A stretch of DNA of 64,000 nt from the NCBI GenBank assembly GCA_910587395.1, contig CAJULJ010000008.1, forward strand, positions 9,187 to 73,186. The letters run 5' to 3'. Below, piece by piece: positions 1 through 8,201 of the stretch; the stretch's first letter is position 1, and the number at the start of each line of letters is the position of its first letter. The DNA is from an uncultured Oscillospiraceae bacterium (GTDB taxonomy: Bacteria; Bacillota; Clostridia; Oscillospirales; Oscillospiraceae). A program made the translations under genes and the position numbers. The notes beneath the pieces were generated by a model that saw nothing but the letters and a program-made list of their open reading frames with translations, did no database searches and had not been told where the DNA came from.

Positions 1-1012
1 GATCGATGAGATCGCCGTCGTCCCGAATTTCCAGCCCGCACCGCTCGGACACGGTGGAGTAGAACAGCTCCCGCGGCAGCTCCAGGGTGGCGGTGACCAC
101 CCCGCTGCCCATGTCCATCCGATTGAGGACAGCGGTGCTCACCTCCTCCCGGTCTCCCATAGCCAGCACTGCGCCCTCCGCGTCCCTCAGCCGCGCCAGG
201 CCCGCCGTCTCCTCCCGGATCATGGCGTACAGCCTGCTTTTGATGGGGTGGTCGAAGGGAAGCACATCCACCCAGGGCGGCAGGAACAGGTCCATCTGCT
301 TCAGCGGAAACTCGTGGAGCACCGCCCGGATGATCTCGCTCACCGCCCCCTCGTCCAGAGTCAGGCAGTTGGCCGCCAGACAGGTCACGTCATACCGCTC
401 GGCAATGTCCGCCTGGAGGGTCTGGGCCCGCTCACCGTAGGGCTGGGCGGAGTTGAGCAGAACCATAAAGGGCTTGCCCAGCCCCTTCAGCTCGCTGATG
501 ACCCGCTCCTCCGCCTCTAAGTAGTCTTCCCGGGGGATATCGGTGACGGAGCCGTCGGTGGTCACCACAATACCGATGGTGGAGTGGTCGGTGATGACCT
601 TCTGAGTTCCGTACTCCGCCGCCTGGGTCATGGGAATTTCGTGGTCGAACCAAGGGGTGGTGACCATCCGGGGCTGCTCGCCGTCCAGCTGACCCAGGGC
701 GCTGGGCACCATGTAGCCCACACAGTCGATGAGCCGGACGGAGAACACTCCGCCGTCCTCCATGGCCATCTCCACCGCGTCCTCGGGGACAAATTTGGGC
801 TCCGCGGTCATCACCACCCGGCCCGAGCCGCTCTGAGGCAGCTCGTCGCGGGCTCGGTCCCGGATGTAGCTGTTCTCGATCTTGGGCAGCACCAGAGTCT
901 CCATAAAGCGCTTGATAAAGGTGGATTTCCCCGTGCGGACCGGCCCCACCACGCCGATATAGATGTCGCCCTGGGTGCGCTGGGCGATATCCTCATACAG
1001 TTTGTTTTCCAA
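1..1012 (-). CDS. spoIVA: Stage IV sporulation protein A (partial, C-terminus outside window)
   Basis: SpoIVA is the ATPase that polymerises on the forespore outer membrane and anchors the spore coat. About 337 N-terminal residues are present of the usual ~490; the gene runs off the left edge. The reading frame closely follows the family: LYEDIAQRTQGDIYIGVVG, then the Walker A motif GPVRTGKST (Lys at residue 29), DELPQSGSGR, TAEPKFVP, LIDCVGYMVP and HSTIGIVVTTDG. A TTG start at 1012 is chosen because GAGGAGGG lies about 7 nt upstream and the protein then begins ENKLYEDIAQRT, as in relatives; an in-frame ATG at 1033 would add seven residues and contain the RBS. In B. subtilis two adjacent Thr follow the DELPQS region; here they read Thr69-Ala70. 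The neighbour sipL encodes its known partner in C. difficile. Confidence 0.95.
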   Translation of the reverse strand, partial: MENKLYEDIAQRTQGDIYIGVVGPVRTGKSTFIKRFMETLVLPKIENSYIRDRARDELPQSGSGRVVMTAEPKFVPEDAVEMAMEDGGVFSVRLIDCVGYMVPSALGQLDGEQPRMVTTPWFDHEIPMTQAAEYGTQKVITDHSTIGIVVTTDGSVTDIPREDYLEAEERVISELKGLGKPFMVLLNSAQPYGERAQTLQADIAERYDVTCLAANCLTLDEGAVSEIIRAVLHEFPLKQMDLFLPPWVDVLPFDHPIKSRLYAMIREETAGLARLRDAEGAVLAMGDREEVSTAVLNRMDMGSGVVTATLELPRELFYSTVSERCGLEIRDDGDLID

Positions 1013-1089
1013 AGCTGAACCCTCCTCACGCATACTCAATTCCATTTGTATGGGAACAAGCCGGTAAATATGCCCCCTGCCTTCGGCGA

Positions 1090-1237
1090 CTTCCTTTTTT
1101 CTTTGAAAAGAAAAAGGAAGCAAAAAAGAAACCTTGACACGCTTTGTGGCCGGGCAGAGACCTGTCAGTCCCTGCCCGGCCACGTCAGCGGGCAAAAAGG
1201 TTCTTTTTGCTGCTTTTTCTTTTCAAAGAAAAAGCAG
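1090..1237. repeat. Long imperfect palindrome between sipL and spoIVA
   Basis: The left arm (1090-1135) and right arm (1198-1237) are imperfect reverse complements built around TTTCTTTGAAAAGAAA-type sequence. Each arm is itself nearly palindromic. Inside lies a second inverted repeat, TGGCCGGGCAG (from 1147) against CTGCCCGGCCA (to 1181). The structure could fold as one long hairpin or a cruciform. It may act as a terminator for sipL, or be a non-autonomous dispersed repeat; no coding potential is apparent. Confidence 0.7.
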
Positions 1238-1238
1238 G

Positions 1239-2750
1239 CTAATTCCTGCGCGCGGGGATGAGCAGCAGCGTGCCCACCTCAGCCTCCTCTCCGGGCAGGG
1301 TATTGGCCGAGCAGATGTCCGCCACGGTGGAACCACAGGATTTGGCAATGTCCCACAAAGCCTCCCCCCGCTCCACACGGCGGATGACCACCGACGGACG
1401 AGGGCCCGTATCCTGCACCGTTCCGGGCTTCACGTCGGTGACGCAGGCCACCTGCTCCTCCTTGGTCACAGTCCAGGCAAATTCCGCCTCAAAGCGCACC
1501 TCCAGCCCGCCGGTGACAGGAACAGCCGTGGCCTCCCCCACCGCGCGGCAGCGGCAGGCGCACTCACAGCCCTCCGGCACCTCCACACGGCAGGCCACGG
1601 GAATCTCCGCCTCCACACCGCACAGCGCGTCGTCCTCGCTGAGATACAGCACAGCGGCGTTCACCTGGGCGGTAAACTCCATCCCCCCCTCGGCGGGCGC
1701 GCCGTCCAGAGAGGACACTGTGGCCGCGCAGTCCAGCACCTGCTTGGCGGGGATACCGGACTCGCACAGTTTCCGGCCCATTTCCCGGCGGGCAGACCGC
1801 TCCGCCAAGGTGCACAGCCGCACATTCGAGCGCTCCACGTCGATCGGCCGGCCCACGCAGTAGGCGTCGCTGATGAGCTCCGCCGACCGCCGCTCCCATA
1901 CCGCCGCCTGGGCCAGCATCTCCAGCGCCACCTCCAGCTCGCCCTCCTGGGCGCGGCAGTCCACGCTTTTCAGCGTCACCGTCACCTCCGGCTCCCCATC
2001 GCCGGGCAGCTCGCCGATGTCCAAAATCTGCGAGTAGGGCAGCTCAAACCGGGTCTGGCTGACGCTCTCGCCGGAGCGGTACACCGCCGCCAGCTGCACA
2101 TCTCCTTTGAGCACCAGTTTCTTGCCGATAAATTTGGCGTCCGACGTTCCCAGCTCCGCCCGGCAGAGCAGCAGCTCCTCGATCTCCGGCCTGGAGGCGG
2201 GCGGGCGCAGCACATCGGAGAAGGTAAAGGATTTTTCCGCCACGTCCGGTATCACACAGCACTTGAGCGGGGTGAGCCGCTTTTGCAGCCCCTCCTCCCC
2301 GCCGCCGATGAGGTCGGCAGACAGCTCCCGGCGCTCCCGCTCGTAGGCCGCGGCCCACACCGACAGATTCACCCGCACCAGCATCTTCCGGGGATTGATG
2401 GTCCGGGCGTCCGCCGACGGCGCCTGGATATCAGCCAGTACGGGGCATCCCGCATGGAACTTGGGGTCGTCCCGCACACATTGGAAGGGGATGGACACCT
2501 CCAACGACCGGGGCAGTTCCTCCCCCTCGGGTATGTACAGCACCGTCACCCTGGCCGTGCCGCTGAGCCGCAGGGTACCCTCCCCCAGCTCCTTATCCTT
2601 GAGAAACGCTTTCCCCGACGCCGAGACGATCCGGGCAATATCCGGGCAGGCGTCGGGCACAATGCTCTCCAGGGTCTCCTCCTGGGAGAACAGATTCTGC
2701 ACCACACAGCGGTGTCCCTCCAGGGTGACGCGCTTCAGCTCCATATCCAT
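1239..2750 (-). CDS. sipL: SipL-like spore morphogenesis protein (DUF3794 + LysM)
   Basis: 503 residues. The N-terminal and central parts match the DUF3794 repeats of clostridial SipL. The C-terminus (from about residue 455, VIRRVERGEALWDIAKSCG to the end) is a LysM domain. In C. difficile, SipL binds SpoIVA through its LysM domain and is needed to attach coat to the forespore. Here the gene lies immediately upstream of spoIVA on the same strand, which supports the assignment. The ATG at 2750 is preceded by AAGGAGAGG; longer reading is possible upstream but lacks an RBS. It probably localises to the forespore surface in the mother cell. A sigma-E-like promoter lies just upstream. Confidence 0.88.
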   Translation of the reverse strand: MDMELKRVTLEGHRCVVQNLFSQEETLESIVPDACPDIARIVSASGKAFLKDKELGEGTLRLSGTARVTVLYIPEGEELPRSLEVSIPFQCVRDDPKFHAGCPVLADIQAPSADARTINPRKMLVRVNLSVWAAAYERERRELSADLIGGGEEGLQKRLTPLKCCVIPDVAEKSFTFSDVLRPPASRPEIEELLLCRAELGTSDAKFIGKKLVLKGDVQLAAVYRSGESVSQTRFELPYSQILDIGELPGDGEPEVTVTLKSVDCRAQEGELEVALEMLAQAAVWERRSAELISDAYCVGRPIDVERSNVRLCTLAERSARREMGRKLCESGIPAKQVLDCAATVSSLDGAPAEGGMEFTAQVNAAVLYLSEDDALCGVEAEIPVACRVEVPEGCECACRCRAVGEATAVPVTGGLEVRFEAEFAWTVTKEEQVACVTDVKPGTVQDTGPRPSVVIRRVERGEALWDIAKSCGSTVADICSANTLPGEEAEVGTLLLIPARRN

Positions 2751-2783
2751 AAGGCTTCCTCTCCTTGCTCGTATTCTGTGTCT

Positions 2784-2812
2784 AATATATGAGCAGGCCA
2801 ACCGGGATATAC
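2784..2812 (-). promoter_or_regulatory. Candidate sigma-E-type promoter of sipL
   Basis: On the minus strand GTATATC (-35 like) and CATATATT (-10 like) are separated by 14 nt, close to the B. subtilis sigma-E pattern (KMATATT, CATACAAT). The site is about 35 nt upstream of the sipL start. Mother-cell expression of sipL is known in C. difficile, so this fits, but the match is imperfect. Confidence 0.45.
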
Positions 2813-3137
2813 CATTCTCTCCATTCCCTTGCCATACAACACCATGGAACGGCGGGTCCGATCAGTACCTCAATCCATATGGAAAATCCTGCGCATCAGG
2901 CCGCACAGCGCCTTCGGGAATTTTACCACCACGACTCGCACAAAAACAACCCCCTCTCTCGCTTCCGGATGATATACCAGCATATGTGACAGAGGGATGT
3001 CCTGTTCCTGCAATTTTCGGGACAAAGCCCCCCTTTCAGACCGTCATTTTGAAGGAATTAGATGTCGAATTTTCGTTTTTCGGTCTTTATGCACAAAAAT
3101 ACCGTGTCAATTTTGGTAATATCGTACAAGCCGCCAC
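2813..3137. other. Gene-poor intergenic stretch
   Basis: About 325 bases of locally AT-richer sequence between the sipL promoter and the small + strand unit. I see no ORF with an RBS, no clear hairpin and no RNA gene. Confidence 0.6.
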
Positions 3138-3166
3138 TTCCATTTTTATTTGCACGGTAGTATACT
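3138..3166 (+). promoter_or_regulatory. Candidate promoter of the small peptide unit
   Basis: TATACT at 3161-3166 is a good -10. The -35 at 17-bp spacing (TTCCAT, 3138-3143) is weak. Transcription would start near 3173, only a few nt before a strong SD (AAAGGAG) at 3176-3182. Confidence 0.45.
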
Positions 3167-3192
3167 AGTACTCGTAAAGGAGATGATATGAA

Positions 3193-3300
3193 ATGTTCGA
3201 GAACAACGGCCTCATCGAGATGCAGGAGCGAAACGGCGCTGACGCCCGCGAGATGAACATCTTCTGCTACGTCGCGTATTACCCCTACCTGAACGCCTGA
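3193..3300 (+). CDS. Small protein, 35 residues, function unknown
   Basis: The ORF encodes 35 residues beginning MFENNGLIEMQER and ending in an aromatic, hydrophobic tail NIFCYVAYYPYLNA with a single Cys. An AAAGGAG RBS lies 10 nt upstream, a -10 element just before it, and a strong terminator about 90 nt after the stop, so it looks like a stand-alone transcript of roughly 250-270 nt. An overlapping ATG at 3188 would give a 22-residue Arg/Ser-rich peptide and looks less protein-like. I do not recognise a family. It could be a regulatory or membrane-active peptide, or the transcript could act as an sRNA. It is divergent from sipL and convergent with rsgA. Confidence 0.5.
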   Translation: MFENNGLIEMQERNGADAREMNIFCYVAYYPYLNA

Positions 3301-3386
3301 CGGGATACGCATCCGCACTGCGGAACTGAGGTGGGCACAGCCCATTTTCCATACAACAGGATATGTTCTAACGCATCTCAAAGCGC

Positions 3387-3437
3387 AGGACGCCCCTTCG
3401 ATCAACCTCGAAGGGGCGTCCTCATTTTATTGCTTTT
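3387..3437 (+). terminator. Rho-independent terminator
   Basis: Perfect 15-bp stem AGGACGCCCCTTCGA (3387-3401) / TCGAAGGGGCGTCCT (3408-3422), 6-nt loop, then a T-rich run extending into the end of rsgA. The T-tract is only on the + side, so it ends the small peptide transcript; the stem may also affect the convergent rsgA message. Confidence 0.85.
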
Positions 3438-4314
3438 TCGCCAGCTCCCATTCCGGGATCTCCTTGGCCTGCTCATACAGCCGGACATAGCTTTTGTGGC
3501 GGCCGGGAGAAATCTTTCCCTCCGACACCGCCTCCCGCACGGCGCAGCCCCGCTCTTTCACGTGGGCGCAGCCCTGGAAGCGGCACAGGTCCAGATAGGG
3601 AGCAAACTCCCGGAAAGCTCCGGCCAGCTCCCCCTTGGGGATGGCCTCCATCTGCTCCACGTCAAAGGAGGAAAACCCCGGCGTGTCCGCCACCAGTCCC
3701 CCCGCCACGGGGAACAGCTCCACATGGCGGGTGGTGTGACGGCCCCGGCCCAGCTTTTCGCTGATCTCCCCCACCTCCAGGCCAAAGCCCGGCTGGAGGG
3801 CATTCAGGATGCTGGACTTGCCCACCCCGGAATTTCCGGTGAAGGCGGACACCTTTCCGGCGATGGCGGCGGCCAGGGCCTCCACCCCCTCCCCCGTCTC
3901 AGCGCTGACCTGGAGGGCGGGAAACCCTGCCTCCCGATAGAGCGCGGCCAGCCCATCCGACCGCTCCAGGTCACACTTGTTGAAAACGATGAGGGGCTCA
4001 CAGCCCTTCCATTCGGCCATGGCCGCCATGCGGTCGATGAGGAACGGGTCCGTCACCGGGACGGCTCCCGAGCATACGATGACCATCTGGTCAATGTTGG
4101 CCACGGAGGGGCGGCTGAACTGGTTTTTCCGGGGCAGAACGGCGTCCACCACACCCTTGCCGTCCTCGGTGACGGTGACCTCCACCCGGTCCCCTACCAG
4201 GGGGGTGACCCTCTGATGGCGCAGCCTCCCCCGCCCCCGGCAGGGGATGGGCCCCCCCTCCCCTCCATCCACATAGTAGAACCCGCTGAGGGCCTTGACA
4301 ATGCGTCCCGTCAT
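3427..4314 (-). CDS. rsgA: Ribosome small subunit-dependent GTPase A
   Basis: 295 residues, normal length. RsgA is a circularly permuted GTPase that acts in late 30S subunit maturation. Visible: N-terminal OB-fold region (GDRVEVTV), G4 motif NKCD, then P-loop GNSGVGKSS, then G3 DTPG, in the permuted order, and a C-terminal zinc-binding segment (C-RFQGC-H-KERGC). The ATG overlaps the prkC stop (ATGA), so translation is probably coupled. It is the last gene of the long cdaA-to-rsgA run and follows prkC as in B. subtilis. Confidence 0.96.
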   Translation of the reverse strand: MTGRIVKALSGFYYVDGGEGGPIPCRGRGRLRHQRVTPLVGDRVEVTVTEDGKGVVDAVLPRKNQFSRPSVANIDQMVIVCSGAVPVTDPFLIDRMAAMAEWKGCEPLIVFNKCDLERSDGLAALYREAGFPALQVSAETGEGVEALAAAIAGKVSAFTGNSGVGKSSILNALQPGFGLEVGEISEKLGRGRHTTRHVELFPVAGGLVADTPGFSSFDVEQMEAIPKGELAGAFREFAPYLDLCRFQGCAHVKERGCAVREAVSEGKISPGRHKSYVRLYEQAKEIPEWELAKKQ

Positions 4315-6392
4315 GTGGTGAATGGCAGGGGATAGCTGCTCACCAGCGACCCGTTGATATAGATATACACCATCTGGGTGCCGGAAGCGGTGGCCTGACG
4401 GGTGATGCTGGCGGTCATATCGGTGTCCACCCCGTTGTTGAAAATGGTCACGTCTCCCACCACGATGCGCACATCCACCGTACCCTCATAGGCGGTCAAA
4501 TCCACGGTGATGGGCTTGGTGCTGGTGGGCGCTGCCACGTTCTCGGTAGGGTCGGGGAGCTGACCGCTCTCCACCGGCGGCTCACTGGACGGCTCATCGG
4601 AGGGCGAAGGCTCCGCAGAGGGCTCCGGTTCCGGACCCAGGCTCACCCACAGATCAATAGTGGTGCCTTTATCCACCTGGGTGCCCTGCTCAATGTTCTG
4701 CCAGGACACCCTGCCCTCGTCGTACTCGTCGCTGTAGTGCTCCGTCACCGCCGCCTTCAGCCCCAGCTGCTCGACCTGGGCCTTGGCCTCCTCAATGGGC
4801 ATATTGATGAACCGGGTCACCGTGACCTGCTTGATCTCCGGCCCCTTGCTGATGACGATGGTCACCTCTTCCCCTTCCTTCACCCAGGTGTCCTTCTGGG
4901 GGTTCTGGGCAACCACAAAGCCCTTTGTGATGGTCTCGGAGAACTCCTCCTCCTGCTTTACCTTCAGCCCCATCTCGTCCTGAAGGATCTTGAGAGCCTG
5001 CCGGGAGTCCCAGGTCTCCACTCCCGGCATATACATCTTGTCCTCACCGCCGCTCACATTAACGGTGATGGTCATGCCGCCCTCTTTCACCTTCGTCTTG
5101 GGCGCGGGGTCCTGCTCACAGATCTGGCCCTCCGGGTATTCGCTCTTTTTCACGGGGCCCTCCACAATTTCGAAGCCGCCCACAACGGTCTTGTTCTGCT
5201 CCAGCTGCTCCAGGGTGTAGCCCCGCAGGTCGGGCACCTCGAACTCCTGGGCCTGGGGGTTCAGCAGCTCCCTACCGATGAAATTCCACAGGAAATAGAA
5301 GATGCCGCCGATCAGCACCAGGACCAGCGCGATCCCCACCACCGCTGCCGCCACTCCGCCGCCCCGGCGGGGCGGTTCGTCGTCATAGTCGTAGCCGTAA
5401 TCGTCCTCCGCCACCTCCCGGCGGCGGCGCTCAGGCCGGGCCGGCGCGGCCTTCGGGTGCTCCACCGGCACACGCACCGAGGCGGTGATCACCTTAGTGG
5501 GCACCACCATGGTGGGCTCGTCGGTCTCCACCGGCTCCATGCGCACGTCGGGTTCATAATCCGGATTCTTTCGGAACTCCTTCAGATCCTCCAGCATCTC
5601 GTCCGCCGAGGCGTACCGCTGGCTCAGCTCCGGGGCCATAGCCTTCATAGTGATGGCCTCCAGCCCCTTGGGGATGTCACGGTTCAGGTCGCAGGGAGGC
5701 ACCGGGATAGACTTGATGTGCTGGATGGCCACCGCCACCGGCGTGTCCCCCTCGAAGGGCAGCCGCCCGGTGAGCATCTCGTACAGCACCACACCCGCGG
5801 AGTAGATATCGGTGCGGCAGTCCACATGGCTGCCCTTGGCCTGCTCCGGAGAGATATAGTGCACCGAGCCGATGGCCTCCTGGGTCATGGTGTTCTGGGC
5901 GGCGCTGGCCAACTGGGCGATGCCGAAATCGGTGACCTTCACGCTGCCGTCCCGCAGAACCATGATGTTGTGGGGCTTGATGTCCCGGTGGATGATGCCC
6001 CGGGAGTGGGCGTGGCTCAGCGCCCGCATGATCTGGGTGATGAAATGCTGTGCCTCCCGCCAGTTCAGCGGGGTGCCACGGCGCTGCATATACTGCTTTA
6101 ACGTCAGCCCGTCCACCAGTTCCATGACGATGTAATCCAGCCCGTCGGACCGGCTCACGTCGTACACGGACACGATGTTGGCGTTTGACAGCATGGCGAC
6201 GGCCTGGGACTCATCGTGAAAGCGGCGCCGGAAGTCGGCGTCGCTGGCCAGCTCCGGCTTCAAAATCTTGATGGCCACCAACCGGTTGAGCCGGTGGCAC
6301 CGGGCCTTATACACCACCGCCATGCCGCCGGTACCGATACATTCCAGTATTTCGTATCGGTTGTCGAGCATTTTACCTATGTATTGATCCAT
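4311..6392 (-). CDS. prkC: PASTA-domain Ser/Thr protein kinase
   Basis: 693 residues. Cytoplasmic kinase domain (about 12-275): Gly loop GTGGMAVVY, VAIKIL lysine, HRDIKPHN catalytic loop, DFGIA. A charged linker is followed by one membrane segment (about 343-370), three extracellular PASTA repeats (about 380-580), a Pro/Ser/Glu-rich spacer and a C-terminal beta-rich segment of about 70 residues. The family senses muropeptides or lipid II and controls growth and spore germination. The ATG at 6392 has GAGGAGG upstream; a longer frame overlapping prpC is an artefact. It lies 17 nt after its cognate phosphatase gene. The C-terminal extension after PASTA3 is longer than in B. subtilis PrkC. Confidence 0.96.
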   Translation of the reverse strand: MDQYIGKMLDNRYEILECIGTGGMAVVYKARCHRLNRLVAIKILKPELASDADFRRRFHDESQAVAMLSNANIVSVYDVSRSDGLDYIVMELVDGLTLKQYMQRRGTPLNWREAQHFITQIMRALSHAHSRGIIHRDIKPHNIMVLRDGSVKVTDFGIAQLASAAQNTMTQEAIGSVHYISPEQAKGSHVDCRTDIYSAGVVLYEMLTGRLPFEGDTPVAVAIQHIKSIPVPPCDLNRDIPKGLEAITMKAMAPELSQRYASADEMLEDLKEFRKNPDYEPDVRMEPVETDEPTMVVPTKVITASVRVPVEHPKAAPARPERRRREVAEDDYGYDYDDEPPRRGGGVAAAVVGIALVLVLIGGIFYFLWNFIGRELLNPQAQEFEVPDLRGYTLEQLEQNKTVVGGFEIVEGPVKKSEYPEGQICEQDPAPKTKVKEGGMTITVNVSGGEDKMYMPGVETWDSRQALKILQDEMGLKVKQEEEFSETITKGFVVAQNPQKDTWVKEGEEVTIVISKGPEIKQVTVTRFINMPIEEAKAQVEQLGLKAAVTEHYSDEYDEGRVSWQNIEQGTQVDKGTTIDLWVSLGPEPEPSAEPSPSDEPSSEPPVESGQLPDPTENVAAPTSTKPITVDLTAYEGTVDVRIVVGDVTIFNNGVDTDMTASITRQATASGTQMVYIYINGSLVSSYPLPFTT

Positions 6393-6409
6393 GGTAAAAG
6401 TCCTCCTCG

Positions 6410-7147
6410 TTACAGCTGCGCCAGCACAACGGTCACGTTGTCCGGCGCGTCCCGTTCCAGCGTCAGCTCCAACAGCGTCCGGCAGAGCAGCTCTGGCTCC
6501 TCCTCCCGGCCGCTGAGGTCCAAGATCGTCTCGTCCTCCAGCACATTGCTCAGCCCGTCGCTGCACAGCAGCAGCCGGCTGCCCTCGCCCGGCTCCAGCC
6601 AAGTCACGTCACACTCCACATGACGCTCCACCCCAAGGGCCCGGGTAATCAGGTTCTTCTGGGGATGTACTCTGGCCTGGGCGGGGGTGATCTCCCCCCG
6701 GTCCACCAGCAGCTGCACCAGGGAGTGGTCCACAGTCGCCCGGTGTATGGAATTATTTTCCATCACATAGCCCCGGCTGTCACCCACATGGACCAGACAG
6801 GCCGAACCCGGCTGCACTAAAGCCGCCACCAGGGTGGTGCCCATGCCCTCATAATCGGGCGTCTCCCGGCTGAGCCGGTACACCCGCTCATTGGCCTGCC
6901 GGCAGGCGTCAGTCAACACCTGCTCCAGCCGGCGCCAGTCCTCCGGGATACCGGCCTCCAGCGCAGATTCCACCGCGGCGGTGAAGGCCTCCACCGCCAC
7001 CGAGCTTGCCACACTGCCCGCCTTGGCGCCGCCCATGCCGTCGCATACCACCAGCAGGGCCATGTCCTGCGTCAGCTGCCGCAGGGCATAGCTGTCCTGG
7101 TTGTCCTTTCTGTGACAGCCTATGTCCGTTACACCACAAACTTTCAA
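6410..7147 (-). CDS. prpC: PP2C-type Ser/Thr protein phosphatase
   Basis: 245 residues, usual size for the PrpC/Stp family, which dephosphorylates targets of the PASTA kinase encoded next. PPM metal-binding motifs are visible: DNQDS near the N-terminus, VVCDGMGG, VGDSRGY, LCSDGLSN and a C-terminal DNVTVVL. The start is TTG at 7147, preceded by GGAGGGA. TTGA overlaps the rlmN stop, so the two are translationally coupled. It is cytoplasmic and metal (Mn/Mg) dependent. Confidence 0.95.
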   Translation of the reverse strand: MKVCGVTDIGCHRKDNQDSYALRQLTQDMALLVVCDGMGGAKAGSVASSVAVEAFTAAVESALEAGIPEDWRRLEQVLTDACRQANERVYRLSRETPDYEGMGTTLVAALVQPGSACLVHVGDSRGYVMENNSIHRATVDHSLVQLLVDRGEITPAQARVHPQKNLITRALGVERHVECDVTWLEPGEGSRLLLCSDGLSNVLEDETILDLSGREEEPELLCRTLLELTLERDAPDNVTVVLAQL

Positions 7148-8196
7148 ATTGATCCCTCCTCTGGGGTATGGGTCTCTTCCTCCATGATCCTCCGACGCCG
7201 CAGCTGGCCGCAGGAGGCGTCGATGTCGCCCCCCAGCTTACGCCGCACCGTGGCGGTGACGCCGTGCCCCTCCAGCCTCTGCTGGAACTGCCGCACCCGG
7301 CGGCTGGGCTTCAGCGGCGACTCCGCCACCTCGTTCAGCGGAATCAGATTCACATGTCCCGGCTGACCCTTCAAAAGCCGTGCCAGCCGGTCCGCCTGCT
7401 CATCGCCGTCGTTGACGCCGTCCACCATGGCATACTCGTAAGAGATGCGCCGCCCGGTGGTTTTGAAATACCGGCGGCAGGCGTCCATGAGCAGGTCCAC
7501 CCCCACGGCCCGGTTCACTGGCATGAGCCGGGAGCGGGTCTCGTCGTCGGGGGCGTGGAGCGAGACGCTCAACGTCAATTGTAACCCAAGCTGGGCCAGT
7601 TTGTCAATTTGCTTTACCAGCCCGCAGGTGGACAGGGAGATGTGGCGCATGCCGATATTTACCCCGTCAGGGTGATTTACCAGGGCCAAAAACCGCAAAA
7701 CATGGTCAAAGTTGTCCAGCGGCTCACCGATTCCCATCATAACGATGTTGGAAACAGTCTCTCCGCTGTCCTTTTCGCTAAATATTACCTGGTCCAAAAT
7801 CTCGGCGGGGGTCAGGTCCCGGACCTTCCCGCCCAGGGTGGAGGCGCAGAACACACAGCCCATATTGCACCCCACCTGACTGGACACGCATACAGTATTC
7901 CCATGATGATAGCGCATCAAAACCGTTTCCACACAATTTCCGTCGCTCAAGCGCCATAAATATTTGATGGTGCCGTCCAGCTGGGACACCTGCCTGCGCT
8001 CCACCTGGGGGACGGTGAGGATACACTCCTCCTTCAGCCGCTCCCGCAGGGCCTTGGGCAGGTTGGTCATCTCATCGAAGGACTCCGCGCCTGCGTGGAG
8101 CCAGCGGAACACCTGCATAGCCCGGAATTTGGGCTGGCCCAGCTCTTTGAAATAGCCCTCCAGCTCCTCGGTTGTCATGGATTTCAGGTCGGTCAT
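7144..8196 (-). CDS. rlmN: Dual-specificity 23S rRNA/tRNA adenine-C2 methyltransferase
   Basis: About 350 residues. This radical-SAM enzyme methylates C2 of A2503 in 23S rRNA and A37 in some tRNAs. The CxxxCxxC cluster motif is present as CNMGCVFC; the GMGEPLDN and SLHAPDDETR segments are typical. The two catalytic Cys are expected, one in the SLSTCGLV region and one in DASCGQLR near the C-terminus. The ATG at 8196 is preferred because AAAGGGGTGA precedes it; a GTG at 8205 would overlap the rsmB stop but has no spaced RBS. It lies between rsmB and prpC, as in other Firmicutes. Confidence 0.96.
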   Translation of the reverse strand: MTDLKSMTTEELEGYFKELGQPKFRAMQVFRWLHAGAESFDEMTNLPKALRERLKEECILTVPQVERRQVSQLDGTIKYLWRLSDGNCVETVLMRYHHGNTVCVSSQVGCNMGCVFCASTLGGKVRDLTPAEILDQVIFSEKDSGETVSNIVMMGIGEPLDNFDHVLRFLALVNHPDGVNIGMRHISLSTCGLVKQIDKLAQLGLQLTLSVSLHAPDDETRSRLMPVNRAVGVDLLMDACRRYFKTTGRRISYEYAMVDGVNDGDEQADRLARLLKGQPGHVNLIPLNEVAESPLKPSRRVRQFQQRLEGHGVTATVRRKLGGDIDASCGQLRRRRIMEEETHTPEEGSI

Positions 8197-8201
8197 GGGA
8201 A

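Noticed and set aside
1134..2792. Long + strand ORF (552 codons) opposite sipL
   Set aside because: It is a composition-driven shadow of sipL: no RBS, low-complexity translation, and the minus strand frame has clear DUF3794 and LysM domains.
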